This document shows positions 25,375 through 33,949 of a stretch of 64,000 nucleotides of DNA, in pieces. Every line of letters starts with the position of its first letter. The stretch's first letter is position 1. The DNA is taken from contig CANQNQ010000002.1 in the NCBI GenBank assembly GCA_947625225.1, forward strand, positions 1 to 64,000, read 5' to 3'. The notes beneath the pieces were generated by a model. That model did no database searches, was not told the origin of the DNA, and was given only the letters and a program-made list of their open reading frames with translations. This DNA comes from an uncultured Clostridia bacterium (GTDB taxonomy: Bacteria; Bacillota; Clostridia; Christensenellales; CAG-917). The translations under genes were made by a program, and so were the position numbers.

Positions 25375-26371
25375 GTTTTCCATCGACCTTGGCAGCAAGT
25401 TTATCACCATTGTTCAGCACGAGAGGGGCGGCAGCAGTCGCCTCGTCTTGCGCGAGCCTGCCATCGCCATCGTCACAAAGGCGCACAACCGTCTGGAGAT
25501 ACGCGACGCGGGCTTCCGTGCGCAGAACGTCATGACGGGCTCCCTTGGCGGCGCAAAGGTCATCGAGCCTATCCGCGAGGGCGTCATCGTTGACGAGGAG
25601 ATGGCGACAAAACTGCTGGCGTACTTTTTAGAAAAGATCACGCCCAAAAGCATTTTCAAGCCGCACGTCAACGCCATTGTGTCCATATGTTCCTCCTCTA
25701 CGGGGTCGGACAGGCAGGCGGTGGAGAAGTGTTGCCTCAAAGCGGGCATCAGCGAGGTCACGCTTGTGGAGGCTCCGCTCAGTTTGCTTAGCTACACCAA
25801 CAGCATAGGCGGTCTGTTTGTGGACATCGGCGGCGGCAAGACGGAGATCGCCGCGGTCACCAATCACGGCATTGCCGCGGGCTGCACAGTCAACATCGCG
25901 GGCGACGCATTCAACAAGGCGATAATTGATTACATATTCGAGCGCTACGGCGTCAGGCTTGGCGAGTTTACGGTGGAGCATCTCAAGCAATCCGCGCTGT
26001 CCTTCTACATAGGCGACGAGGGCAGCTATGCGGTGTCGGGCGGCGGCAGGGACGGCAATCCCAAGAGCGTGTTTGTCACAGCGGACGATCTGCGCAACGC
26101 CGTCATCGATATAGTTGACGACGTCATAGAAGTCATCATATCCGTCATAGATCAGGCGCCGCCTGAACTGTCGGCGGAGATACTGCGCAAGGGCATATTC
26201 ATCAGCGGCGGCTCGCTGCGTATTCCGGGACTGAAAGACTATATGGAGCAGGCGCTGGAGCTGCCCATCACAGTGCTGGAGGACCTTGAGACTGCGGTGG
26301 CAAAGGGCGGCGCAAACTTCTTTGACAACAAGGAATTGCTTAGCGATATGCTTGGCGTCAAGTTGCTTTAG
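25361..26371 (+). CDS. mreB: MreB/Mbl-family rod-shape actin homologue
   Basis: The 336-residue protein has the bacterial actin pattern of MreB: FSIDLGSKFITI (phosphate 1), EPIREGVIVDEEMATKLLAYFL, SLLSYTNSIGGLFVDIGGGKTEI (phosphate 2) and ILRKGIFISGGSLRIPGLKDYM (adenosine region). MreB filaments guide lateral wall synthesis beneath the membrane. The position after maf matches the frequent maf-mreB order. MreC and MreD are not in the window. It could be an Mbl paralogue. Confidence 0.9.
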   Translation: MTTFEFSIDLGSKFITIVQHERGGSSRLVLREPAIAIVTKAHNRLEIRDAGFRAQNVMTGSLGGAKVIEPIREGVIVDEEMATKLLAYFLEKITPKSIFKPHVNAIVSICSSSTGSDRQAVEKCCLKAGISEVTLVEAPLSLLSYTNSIGGLFVDIGGGKTEIAAVTNHGIAAGCTVNIAGDAFNKAIIDYIFERYGVRLGEFTVEHLKQSALSFYIGDEGSYAVSGGGRDGNPKSVFVTADDLRNAVIDIVDDVIEVIISVIDQAPPELSAEILRKGIFISGGSLRIPGLKDYMEQALELPITVLEDLETAVAKGGANFFDNKELLSDMLGVKLL

Positions 26372-26401
26372 GCGCAAAATACAAAGTTTATATGCAAAAA
26401 C

Positions 26402-26424
26402 GCGGCTGATAAAGCCGCTTTTTT
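26402..26424 (+). terminator. terminator of ppx-maf-mreB unit
   Basis: GCGGCT and AGCCGC pair around GATAA, followed by TTTTTT. Confidence 0.85.
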
Positions 26425-26439
26425 GTTGTAATGCGGCAT

Positions 26440-26467
26440 TTGTCAAATTGGTATATGCGTTTGACAA
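26440..26467. promoter_or_regulatory. inverted repeat upstream of minD
   Basis: TTGTCAAA and TTTGACAA form a perfect 8-bp inverted repeat with a 12-base spacer, 63 bases before minD. TTGACA in the right arm could also serve as a -35 box, though no good -10 follows at 17 bases. Possible operator. Confidence 0.4.
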
Positions 26468-26530
26468 TGTTCCGACTTTTCTTACGTAAAAAGCCAATAA
26501 ATTCGCCATATTTATATTTACCATATACAT

Positions 26531-27280
26531 ATGAGAAAAATTGTAGTTACATCCGGCAAGGGCGGCGTGGGCAAAACCACCGTCACCGCTTCGCTGGGCA
26601 GGAAGTTGGCTCTGCGCGGGTACAGGGTGGTGCTGGTGGACGGGGACGTGGGCCTCAACAACCTCGACGTCGTGACCGCCATAGAGCGGCGCGTGGTGTA
26701 CGACATCAGTGACGTGCTGATGGGCAAGTGCCGCGCATTTCAGGCGTTGGTGCAGGACAGCGAAAGCTCCATGCGCATCCTGCCGTCCTCAAAGGACAGC
26801 TCCTTGCTTACCGCGCAGGCGTTCAAGGGAGTGGTGGACAGCTTCGGGGAGTTTGACTTTGTCATCATCGACTGCCCTGCGGGCATAGAGCACGGATTTC
26901 ATCGCGCCGTCAGCGCGGCGGACGAGGCGATAGTGATCACCACGCCCTCGCTGTCCGCAATACGCGACGCGGACAAGGTGTTGGGGTTGCTGCGCAGCTA
27001 TCGCCTCAGCGACGTGTCGCTTGTGGTCAACAGGGTGCGCCCGGATATGGTGGCAAAGCACGAGATGCTGGGCGCCGCCGAAATAGGCGCGCTGTTGCAC
27101 GTGCCGCCAATAGGAGTCATACCCGAGGACGACCTCATCACGCTGTATCAACAGCTGGGCAGCGTGCCCGATTGCGCCATATCCGACCGCGCGTACCTTG
27201 CGCTTGCGGACAACGTGGCAAACAACAGCAAGGCGTTTTACGACGTCACTCAAAAAAGACGCTTCGGGAGGAGAAGATGA
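26531..27280 (+). CDS. minD: septum site-determining ATPase MinD
   Basis: This 249-residue deviant-Walker ATPase begins RKIVVTSGKGGVGKTTVTAS, the MinD signature loop. It also has LVDGDVGLNNLDVVTAIE and FVIIDCPAGIEHGF (Walker B). It binds the membrane as an ATP dimer and positions the division inhibitor away from the poles. The C-terminus (VTQKRRFGRRR) is basic and may stand in for the usual amphipathic targeting helix. It overlaps minE by 4 bases. No ribosome site is evident. Confidence 0.95.
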   Translation: MRKIVVTSGKGGVGKTTVTASLGRKLALRGYRVVLVDGDVGLNNLDVVTAIERRVVYDISDVLMGKCRAFQALVQDSESSMRILPSSKDSSLLTAQAFKGVVDSFGEFDFVIIDCPAGIEHGFHRAVSAADEAIVITTPSLSAIRDADKVLGLLRSYRLSDVSLVVNRVRPDMVAKHEMLGAAEIGALLHVPPIGVIPEDDLITLYQQLGSVPDCAISDRAYLALADNVANNSKAFYDVTQKRRFGRRR

Positions 27281-27528
27281 GGACGACAAGGGATATATCC
27301 AAGCGCATGCGCGACATACTTACCCGCGACAAGGTGGGCATAAAGGACGGCTTTGCCTCCGCGATGACCAAGGACGTGCAGAAGGTGCTGAGCGACTACT
27401 TCGAGCTGGACTCGCCCGTCAGGGTGGAGGTGGCGCAGGGCGCGGACGGCAAATACGCGGTGAACGTCAGCTGCACGGCGTATTGCATAAAGCAATTTGA
27501 CACCACCTACGACGTCAAAAGATATTGA
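27277..27528 (+). CDS. minE: cell-division topological specificity factor MinE
   Basis: The 83-residue protein fits MinE: an N-terminal helix (SKRMRDILTRDKVGIK) followed by the dimerisation domain MTKDVQKVLSDYFELD and VRVEVAQGADGKYAVNVSCT. MinE stimulates MinD ATPase and drives oscillation. Its presence indicates a MinE-type rather than DivIVA-only Min system. GGGAGGAG lies before the ATG, which overlaps the minD stop. minC is not in the window. Confidence 0.9.
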   Translation: MRTTRDISKRMRDILTRDKVGIKDGFASAMTKDVQKVLSDYFELDSPVRVEVAQGADGKYAVNVSCTAYCIKQFDTTYDVKRY

Positions 27529-27575
27529 GGAATATCCGTCGCATACGGGGCATATGCTTTATGCGAGGTGATATT

Positions 27576-27815
27576 ATGGAATTTGACCAAAACAAAATGT
27601 TGGACGTTGAAGTCAGCCAAAACGAATTTGTGGAAAACCGCGTCAGCACCAAGCGCAAGCGCGGCCGCACGGGACTTGACGTGCTGGACTACGTTATGAT
27701 CCCCGTGACGATAGGCGTGTTTGTTTCGTTGGGCTTTTTGTTTGCCAACCTTTTTAAGGCGACGGCGGCGGTGGACGCCCTGAGCTCGGTGGCGCAATTT
27801 GTACACATGATCTGA
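27576..27815 (+). CDS. small single-pass membrane protein between minE and spoIVFB
   Basis: This 79-residue protein of unknown family has a charged N-terminal half (MEFDQNKMLDVEVSQNEF, then TKRKRGRTGLD) and one transmembrane helix (YVMIPVTIGVFVSLGFLFAN). GAGGTG precedes the ATG at 27576. In Bacillus, the position between the min genes and spoIVFB belongs to spoIVFA, the inhibitor of SpoIVFB, but this product lacks the M23 domain of SpoIVFA. It may be a minimal functional substitute; this is an inference from position only. Confidence 0.75.
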   Translation: MEFDQNKMLDVEVSQNEFVENRVSTKRKRGRTGLDVLDYVMIPVTIGVFVSLGFLFANLFKATAAVDALSSVAQFVHMI

Positions 27816-27836
27816 CCATAAAGGCGGTTTATCCGT

Positions 27837-28664
27837 ATGCAAATCAAGGTTCATCCGCTCTTTTTTGTGCTTGCCCTCATTCTTATTGCGTTTGGGCAAG
27901 CACTGAATTTTGCGTGCACCTTCCTTGCGTTGATATTGCACGAAACCGCTCACGCGCTCATGGCACGGGCGCGTGGGTTTGTCGTAAAGCGCGTGGTGCT
28001 GTTGCCCTTTGGCGCCATGATGAGCGTGGAGGAGCGCTTTGACAGGACGTCGTCCGTGGCGGTGGGGCTGGCGGGTCCCGTCGCAAATCTGCTTGTCGCG
28101 CTGCTTACGCTGGGAGTGTGGTGGCTGTTTCCCGCGGTGTACTCCCTCACGCTTCCGTTTTTGTACGCCAATTTGTCGTTGGGGCTGTTCAATCTGTTGC
28201 CCGTGTACCCGCTGGACGGCTCGCGCGTGGCGCTGGGACTTTGCAAAAACAGGATGCGCGCCGTCAAGGGCTTGCAGATCGCGGGAATAGTGGTCAGCGT
28301 GGCGCTCTTCGCGCTGTTTATTACGTCCGCATTTTTCAAGATCAACTTCACGCTGGGGATAGTCGCGGTGTTTTTGTTTTACGGCGCGGCGTTCGGCACA
28401 AAGGAGGAGATGTACGTTGGCATACTTGACAACGCAAGCAAAAACTACGCGCTGGGCGTGCAGCAAAAGCGGGTGCGCGTGTTGGGCGCAACGCCCATCG
28501 TCAGGCTGTATCACCACATCTCATCCGCTTGCGAAACCGTGTTCGAGGTGCTCGACGAGGGCGGCAAGACGCTCGCCGTGCTTGACGAGGCGGGGCTTAA
28601 GCGCATCGCCGTAAAACGCAAACTGAGCACGCCCATAGGGGAGTGCCTTGACAAGATGGGCTGA
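27837..28664 (+). CDS. spoIVFB: site-2 metalloprotease SpoIVFB
   Basis: SpoIVFB is the intramembrane protease that releases mature sigma-K in the mother cell. The 275-residue protein has HETAH (HExxH) at residues 35-39 inside a transmembrane helix and the third ligand in LLPVYPLDGSR (Asp127). Up to six helices precede a C-terminal CBS-like region (residues ~195-270), as in known SpoIVFB. It closes the minD-minE-small protein-spoIVFB unit. Confidence 0.88.
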   Translation: MQIKVHPLFFVLALILIAFGQALNFACTFLALILHETAHALMARARGFVVKRVVLLPFGAMMSVEERFDRTSSVAVGLAGPVANLLVALLTLGVWWLFPAVYSLTLPFLYANLSLGLFNLLPVYPLDGSRVALGLCKNRMRAVKGLQIAGIVVSVALFALFITSAFFKINFTLGIVAVFLFYGAAFGTKEEMYVGILDNASKNYALGVQQKRVRVLGATPIVRLYHHISSACETVFEVLDEGGKTLAVLDEAGLKRIAVKRKLSTPIGECLDKMG

Positions 28665-28676
28665 ATATTTTGCGGC

Positions 28677-28696
28677 GCGCGGGCAAAAAACCGCGC
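28677..28696 (+). terminator. weak terminator of min-spoIVFB unit
   Basis: GCGCGG and CCGCGC pair around an A-rich loop, followed by ACTTTTC. Short stem and broken T-run. Confidence 0.5.
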
Positions 28697-28773
28697 ACTT
28701 TTCATTTGGCATTGATTTTTTGGCGAATATCTGCTAAACTGTTTGTAATATTGTAAAAAGGTGTTTTACGGCT

Positions 28774-29733
28774 ATGGATGACAAAAAGTATATCGGCATA
28801 GACATCGGCGGCATGAGCATAAAGGGCGGCGTCGTGGACGGCGGAGGGCGCATACTGTATAAAAGCGCCATCACCATCGAACCTTGCAAGCCCGACAGCG
28901 AGATATTGAGCGACATCGCGGGACTTGTGAAGTCGCTGCTTGAAGCGACGGGACTCGACAAAGAGGACGTCGCCGGAATAGGCGTGGGCTGCCCCGGATC
29001 GGTATATGACGAAAAGGGCGTGGTCAGGTACTCCTGCAACATCAACTTCCGCAACACGCCCATGGCGGAGATGCTCTCAAAACTGAGCGGCATACCAAAC
29101 GTAAAGATAAGCAACGACGCCAACTGCGCCGCGCTTGGCGAAACGCTGTTCGGCGCGGGCAACGGCGCGCAAAACTCCGTCATGATCACGCTTGGCACGG
29201 GCGTTGGCACGGGCATTGTGGTCAACGGAAAACTGCTCACCGGCAACTGCTCCGCGGGCGCCGAGGGCGGACACATAACCATCAATATGGGCGGAAGGAT
29301 GTGCGGTTGCGGCAAGAAGGGACACTTTGAGGCATATGCCTCCGCAACCGGACTCATCGCGCAGACCTCCGAGGCATGCGCAAAGCATCCCGACAGTCTG
29401 TTGGCAAAGATAGCCGCGCAGGACGGAATAAACGGCAAAACGGTGTTTATTGCCGCAAAACAGGGTGATAAAGTGGCAAAAGCGGTGATAAAGCGCTATC
29501 TCAACTACGTCGGGACCGGGCTTGTGATTTTTGCCAACATATTCTTCCCAGAGGTCATCATCGTGGGCGGCGGCATCTCAAACGAGGGAGATACCATCAT
29601 AAAACCGCTGTCAAAATACGTCGCAAAAAACATATACGGAGCCGAGTACAATCCCCCCATCAAGGTGGTTGCGGCGACGCTGAGGAACGACGCCGGCGTC
29701 GTGGGCGCGGCGGCGCTTTGCTTCGACGACTGA
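28774..29733 (+). CDS. glk: ROK-family glucokinase
   Basis: This 319-residue ROK sugar kinase phosphorylates glucose with ATP. It has the phosphate loop IGIDIGGMSIKGGVVDG, the GTGVGTGIVVNGKL motif, EGGHI and the zinc-binding CGCGKKGHFEAYAS. The C-terminal helical region is complete. TTGATT and TAAACT with a 16-base spacer upstream suggest its own promoter. It lies 28 bases before the RNase G gene and is probably co-transcribed with it. Confidence 0.93.
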   Translation: MDDKKYIGIDIGGMSIKGGVVDGGGRILYKSAITIEPCKPDSEILSDIAGLVKSLLEATGLDKEDVAGIGVGCPGSVYDEKGVVRYSCNINFRNTPMAEMLSKLSGIPNVKISNDANCAALGETLFGAGNGAQNSVMITLGTGVGTGIVVNGKLLTGNCSAGAEGGHITINMGGRMCGCGKKGHFEAYASATGLIAQTSEACAKHPDSLLAKIAAQDGINGKTVFIAAKQGDKVAKAVIKRYLNYVGTGLVIFANIFFPEVIIVGGGISNEGDTIIKPLSKYVAKNIYGAEYNPPIKVVAATLRNDAGVVGAAALCFDD

Positions 29734-29761
29734 AAAGTATCAAATTTTTCGGACATAAATT

Positions 29762-31249
29762 ATGAAACAACTGATCCTTGACTACACGCCCTATTGCACG
29801 CGCGTCGCGCTTGTCGAGGACGGCGAAATGATAGATTTCTCCGTCGAGCGCGCCAGCGCCAGAGGGCTTGTGGGCAACATCTACAAGGGCAAGGTGGAAA
29901 ACGTCATCAGCGGTATGAAGGCGGCGTTTGTCAACATCGGGCTCGAGCGTAACGGCTTTTTGTACATGGGCGAATCACGCGTGGACAAGACTATGCTGCA
30001 AAGCCTACCTCCCAATCGCAACGCTTCCGAGGTGTCCGCGGGCGACATTATCATGTGCCAGGTCACCAAGGACATGTTCGGGCAAAAGGGTCCCAGACTG
30101 ACCACGGACGTCACGCTGCCGGGGTACTATCTGGTGTTGCTTACCAACTCCAACTTCATCGGCATATCCCGCAAGATAGAGGACGACAAGCGCAGGGAAT
30201 ATCTCGAGCAGCTTGTCAAATCGCTGTGTCCGCCAGACAAGGGCTTTATCATCCGCTCCGCCGCGGACCGCGCAACGGACGCCGAGATAGAAAAGGAAGC
30301 CGCCAAACTGCTGGCGCTGTGGGACAAGATAGAGAGGCAGTATGTGCAAACTCACGCCGCGTGCATGGTATTTGAGGAAGCAAGTTTGTTTGAGCGCGCC
30401 TTGCGCGACACCTTCAGCGAGGATATTGACAAAATTGTCGTCGACGACGAGATGATAGCAAACCGCCTTCAGGGCAAGGTGGGCAGGGCCGAAATCGAAC
30501 TGTACACGGGCGAGCGCAACATAATGTCCCACTTTGGGCTAAGCACGCAGATAAATCACCTCTGCGACCACGTGGTCAATATGCCGGGCGGCTCCTACAT
30601 AGTCATCGACAAGACGGAGGCGCTGACGGTGATAGACGTAAACACGGGGCGATACGTGGGCGGAAGCAACCTTGAGGACACCGTGTTCAAGACAAACCTT
30701 GTCGCCGCAAGGTGCATAGCGCGCCAACTGCGCATACGCAACATCAGCGGCATAGTCATCATTGATTTTATAGACATGGTCGATCCCGCGCACCGCGAGG
30801 CTGTGGTGGAGGAGCTTAAAAACGCCCTCAAACACGATCGCCTCAAGACGGCTACCGTGGGTATGACCCCGCTGGGGCTGGTGGAGCTTACAAGGAAAAA
30901 GACCAGACTGCCCATGGACGACTTTATGCTGCAGCCCTGCAAGGACTGTTCGGGCGGATTTGTCATAAGCGACGCGCAACTGGTGTTTATGCTGAGGGAT
31001 CAGCTGGTGGACTATATGCTGGCTACGGGCGCGGACTGCGCGTACGTGGGCGTGCATCCCGACGTGTACAAGACCGTGTTTGAAAGCAACATAATGCACC
31101 GCAACATAACGCGAAGTTGGCTCGACAAGCAGATATTTATATACGCGGACGACAGCCTGAGGCGCGAACGCTTTGAATTCAGCCTCAAAAAGCCCGGCTT
31201 TGACACACCCGTGATAAGGCAGCTTGCGGACACCGCCCGCGAGGAGTAG
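29762..31249 (+). CDS. rng: ribonuclease G/E family endoribonuclease
   Basis: This 495-residue protein has an N-terminal S1 RNA-binding domain (GNIYKGKVENVISGMKAAFVNIG) and an RNase E/G catalytic domain with the metal-site stretch TVIDVNTGRYVGG and VIIDFIDMV. A Cys pair (CKDC) forms the zinc link between protomers. Such enzymes process rRNA and initiate mRNA decay. It lacks the long scaffold tail of RNase E, so RNase G is the better name. Confidence 0.92.
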   Translation: MKQLILDYTPYCTRVALVEDGEMIDFSVERASARGLVGNIYKGKVENVISGMKAAFVNIGLERNGFLYMGESRVDKTMLQSLPPNRNASEVSAGDIIMCQVTKDMFGQKGPRLTTDVTLPGYYLVLLTNSNFIGISRKIEDDKRREYLEQLVKSLCPPDKGFIIRSAADRATDAEIEKEAAKLLALWDKIERQYVQTHAACMVFEEASLFERALRDTFSEDIDKIVVDDEMIANRLQGKVGRAEIELYTGERNIMSHFGLSTQINHLCDHVVNMPGGSYIVIDKTEALTVIDVNTGRYVGGSNLEDTVFKTNLVAARCIARQLRIRNISGIVIIDFIDMVDPAHREAVVEELKNALKHDRLKTATVGMTPLGLVELTRKKTRLPMDDFMLQPCKDCSGGFVISDAQLVFMLRDQLVDYMLATGADCAYVGVHPDVYKTVFESNIMHRNITRSWLDKQIFIYADDSLRRERFEFSLKKPGFDTPVIRQLADTAREE

Positions 31250-31308
31250 TATCTTAAACGGTATGCGCAGCTTTTGGCGCCGCCGTTTTTTTATAAAACA
31301 AATGAAGG

Positions 31309-31337
31309 TTGCGCTCCGCGCCTTTGTGTGATATAAT
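31309..31337 (+). promoter_or_regulatory. promoter of alcohol-dehydrogenase-like gene
   Basis: TTGCGC (31309-31314), 17 bases, TATAAT (31332-31337). The -35 is imperfect. GAGG and the ATG follow within 16 bases. Confidence 0.65.
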
Positions 31338-31352
31338 CATCATGAGGCTATT

Positions 31353-32327
31353 ATGAAGGCTTGGAATATTGACAAATCAGGTGTAAATCTTGTTGAATCG
31401 TCTCCCGTGCGTAAGCCGGGGGAGGTCAAACTCAAATTGCTTAAGGTCGCGCTGTCTGCATTCGACCTCAGATACCTGTCCACAACGGAGGGCTCCCACC
31501 CCAAGGTGCCCGGGCATTCCGCCGTGGCGTATGTGTCCGAGGCGGACGAGGACAGCGGCTTGCCTCTCGGCTCGCGCGTGGCCATCAGCCCCTTCGTCGA
31601 GGTGGAGGAACACGGCGTGCATACCGTCAAGACCATGGGCGTGGACATCGACGGCTTGCTGAGCGATTTCATCTGCGTACCCGCGCAGAACGTATTTCCT
31701 TTGCCCGACGGCATCCCCGACGAGGAGGCGGTGTTTGTGGACTATATCGCCATGGGCAACCGCGCGCTGGAGGAGCTGAAGAGCGGCAAGGGCGACTATG
31801 TGGTCATCGTGGGCGCAAGCACGCTGGGACTTATATTGTGCCAATTGGCAAACTACTATCAGTTGGTGCCCATTTTGGTGGACCTGGACAACGACAAGCT
31901 GACGCTTGCAAAAAGCTGGGACGTGATATATACGCTCAACCCCACATTCGAGGATCTGGAGAGAAAGGTGGAGGAGATCACGGGCGGCAGAATGTGCGAG
32001 GCGGCTATGTTCGCGGGCGAGGGGATGGGCTTCAACGCCGCGCTGAGGCTTGTGAAAAAGAGGGGCGAGGTCATCATCGCAGGCTATTCCTTCCACAAAA
32101 AACATCAGGTCGACATGGACACCATCCTCAAAAAGCAGCTTAACATAAAAGGCGTGTGCAACGGCGTGGGCGAGGTGCCCTCCGCGATAAATATCCTTGC
32201 CAACAGGTTTATAAGGACGGACGGATTTATTGGCGGGCATGCCGAGTTTGACAACATCCCGCGCCTCACGGAGGACTGCGCAAAATATCCCATGAAGCAC
32301 GGCAAGATACTTGTTTCTATGGATTAG
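31353..32327 (+). CDS. MDR-superfamily alcohol-dehydrogenase-like protein lacking the catalytic Cys
   Basis: This 324-residue medium-chain dehydrogenase/reductase has the GroES-like N-domain and a Rossmann domain (VVIVGASTLGLILCQLANYY). The usual catalytic Cys-x-Asp is replaced by AFD (ALSAFDLRYL), and GHE is GHS (VPGHSAV). The structural-zinc Cys cluster is absent. It probably does not work as a standard zinc alcohol dehydrogenase. A zinc-free reductase or a non-catalytic role is possible. It is transcribed alone. Confidence 0.8.
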   Translation: MKAWNIDKSGVNLVESSPVRKPGEVKLKLLKVALSAFDLRYLSTTEGSHPKVPGHSAVAYVSEADEDSGLPLGSRVAISPFVEVEEHGVHTVKTMGVDIDGLLSDFICVPAQNVFPLPDGIPDEEAVFVDYIAMGNRALEELKSGKGDYVVIVGASTLGLILCQLANYYQLVPILVDLDNDKLTLAKSWDVIYTLNPTFEDLERKVEEITGGRMCEAAMFAGEGMGFNAALRLVKKRGEVIIAGYSFHKKHQVDMDTILKKQLNIKGVCNGVGEVPSAINILANRFIRTDGFIGGHAEFDNIPRLTEDCAKYPMKHGKILVSMD

Positions 32328-32348
32328 AGGATGTCGCTGTCAAGTTGT

Positions 32349-32377
32349 AAAAAAAGAGGCAAACGCCTCTTTTTTTT
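32349..32377. terminator. bidirectional terminator
   Basis: AAAGAGGC and GCCTC(T) pair around AAAC, with A-run and T-run on either side, serving both the rightward dehydrogenase-like gene and leftward lysC. Confidence 0.88.
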
Positions 32378-32400
32378 GATGTCTGATTTTGAAAAAACTC

Positions 32401-32409
32401 AATACAGGT
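32401..32409 (+). repeat. AATACAGGT motif
   Basis: Full version, AAAAAACTC before the core and GGCAAAAAC after, in the convergent gap just beyond the bidirectional terminator. Confidence 0.75.
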
Positions 32410-32473
32410 GGCAAAAACAGCATAGTAAAACCATCCTATTGAAGGGTGGGTTTTACTGAGAATAGAGTAGTCG

Positions 32474-33754
32474 CTATTTGAAGAAGCCGTGGTAGATGGC
32501 GGTGATGGCTTTTTCGTAGTCAAAGGTGTCTACGCCGATGATTATGTTCAGCTCGGACGAGCCTTGGTCTATCATGCGGACGTTGATGTGGCGTGCGGCG
32601 AGCGATTTGAACAGAGCGGCGGCGGTGCCTTGTCTGGACGCCATGTTGCGCCCCACTGTTGCGATAAGCGCAAGGCCGCTGTGCACCTCGATGTTGTCCG
32701 CGTCGGAGGCGTTTTGCAGCTTAAGCAGCAGCCTTGGCAGGCGGCGCTCTACGTATTCGTCGCGAATGACTATGGACAGCGTGTCTATCCCCGACGGCAC
32801 GTGTTCGAAGGATATTTGCTCCTCTTCCAGCACGCTCAGCACGCGGCGGGCGAAGCCGATCTCGCTGTTCATCATATCCTTTTCGATGTTGATTATGGTG
32901 AATCCCTTTTTGCCGGCGACGCCTGTGACGACGCGCTCGGAAGGGCAGTCCGCGGCGTCTGCGACGATCATCGTGCCGGGATGGGTGGGATTGAAAGTGT
33001 TTTTGACGTTTATTGGGATGCCGGCGTGCCTTACGGGAAAGATGCATTCGGGGTGCAGCACCTCCGCGCCCATATACGCCAGCTCGCGTAGCTCCTTGTA
33101 GCTGAGGCGCTCGATCAGGCAGGGATCTTTTACTATGCGAGGATCTGCGCTCAAAAAGCCGTCCACGTCCGTCCAATTTTCGTACAGGTCTGCGTCCAAT
33201 GCGGCGGCGACAATGGCGCCCGTGATGTCGGAGCCTCCGCGAGAGAAAGTCTTTATGTTGCCGTCCGGCAATGTCCCGTAAAAGCCGGGTAGTACGGCGA
33301 TATGCGTTGACGACAGCCGTCTGAACAGCCTGCCACAGCTTTCGGCGAGCAACAGTTCCCCATCCTCGTCGAAGCATATAAGCCCCGCCGCGTCCACAAA
33401 TTCCGCGCCCAAAATCTCAGCAAGCATACGCGCGCAGAGGTATTCGCCTCTTGACGCCGCAAAGTCGCGCGAGGAAGTGCCTTCAAGCTGTGTTCCCACG
33501 TCCTGCAGCAGCGGAGCTATGTCCACGCCAAAGGCGTCCGCAATGTCCGTATATCTTTTGGCGATCCCCTCAAAGTCGTGCGATTTGCCGTAGGCGTACA
33601 GCGCGTCCGTCACCTTGACGTCGGCGGGGAAGCGTTTGCCGGGGGCGGACACGACTATATAGCGCCTGTCCTCGTCCTGCCTGATTATATCTGTCACTAA
33701 GCGGACGCTGTCCGCGCTTGCCATGGACGTGCCGCCGAATTTGCAAACTTTCAT
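32474..33754 (-). CDS. lysC: aspartate kinase
   Basis: This 426-residue protein phosphorylates aspartate in the first step of lysine/threonine/methionine (and diaminopimelate) synthesis. The kinase domain opens with KVCKFGGTSMA, and the substrate segment FSRGGSDITGAIVAAAL is present. Two C-terminal ACT domains (from ~residue 280) would sense end products. The ATG at 33754 follows GGAG. An upstream in-frame ATG (33766) is possible. No lysine riboswitch is recognisable in the 195 bases upstream. Confidence 0.94.
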   Translation of the reverse strand: MKVCKFGGTSMASADSVRLVTDIIRQDEDRRYIVVSAPGKRFPADVKVTDALYAYGKSHDFEGIAKRYTDIADAFGVDIAPLLQDVGTQLEGTSSRDFAASRGEYLCARMLAEILGAEFVDAAGLICFDEDGELLLAESCGRLFRRLSSTHIAVLPGFYGTLPDGNIKTFSRGGSDITGAIVAAALDADLYENWTDVDGFLSADPRIVKDPCLIERLSYKELRELAYMGAEVLHPECIFPVRHAGIPINVKNTFNPTHPGTMIVADAADCPSERVVTGVAGKKGFTIINIEKDMMNSEIGFARRVLSVLEEEQISFEHVPSGIDTLSIVIRDEYVERRLPRLLLKLQNASDADNIEVHSGLALIATVGRNMASRQGTAAALFKSLAARHINVRMIDQGSSELNIIIGVDTFDYEKAITAIYHGFFK

Positions 33755-33865
33755 AAACTGCTCCATATATGGTTTTATACTGTATTGTACTGTTGTCCCA
33801 TCAAAATATGTTCGATGTATCCTAAAGGCATACTTAAAGTGTATAAACGATTTGAAAAATATATG

Positions 33866-33892
33866 AAAAAACGCGCCCCTGTCGGGACGCGT
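33866..33892 (-). terminator. terminator of holA-cdaA unit
   Basis: On the reverse strand ACGCGTCCC pairs with GGGGCGCGT (one G-T pair) around GACA, followed by a T-run. It separates cdaA from lysC. Confidence 0.8.
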
Positions 33893-33908
33893 TGATGTTG
33901 AAAAACTC

Positions 33909-33917
33909 AATACAGGT
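33909..33917 (+). repeat. AATACAGGT motif
   Basis: Full version (AAAAACTC prefix, CGCTGTTTCG suffix), lying between the cdaA stop and its terminator. Confidence 0.75.
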
Positions 33918-33949
33918 CGCTGTTTCGTCTAAAAAATGCTTTATGAGGC

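Noticed and set aside
23258-26371. Toxin-antitoxin module involving ppx/maf
   Set aside because: Both are complete housekeeping enzymes in a conserved order with mreB.
33755-33865. Lysine riboswitch before lysC
   Set aside because: The gap is too short and lacks the conserved core; no terminator lies between the promoter region and lysC.
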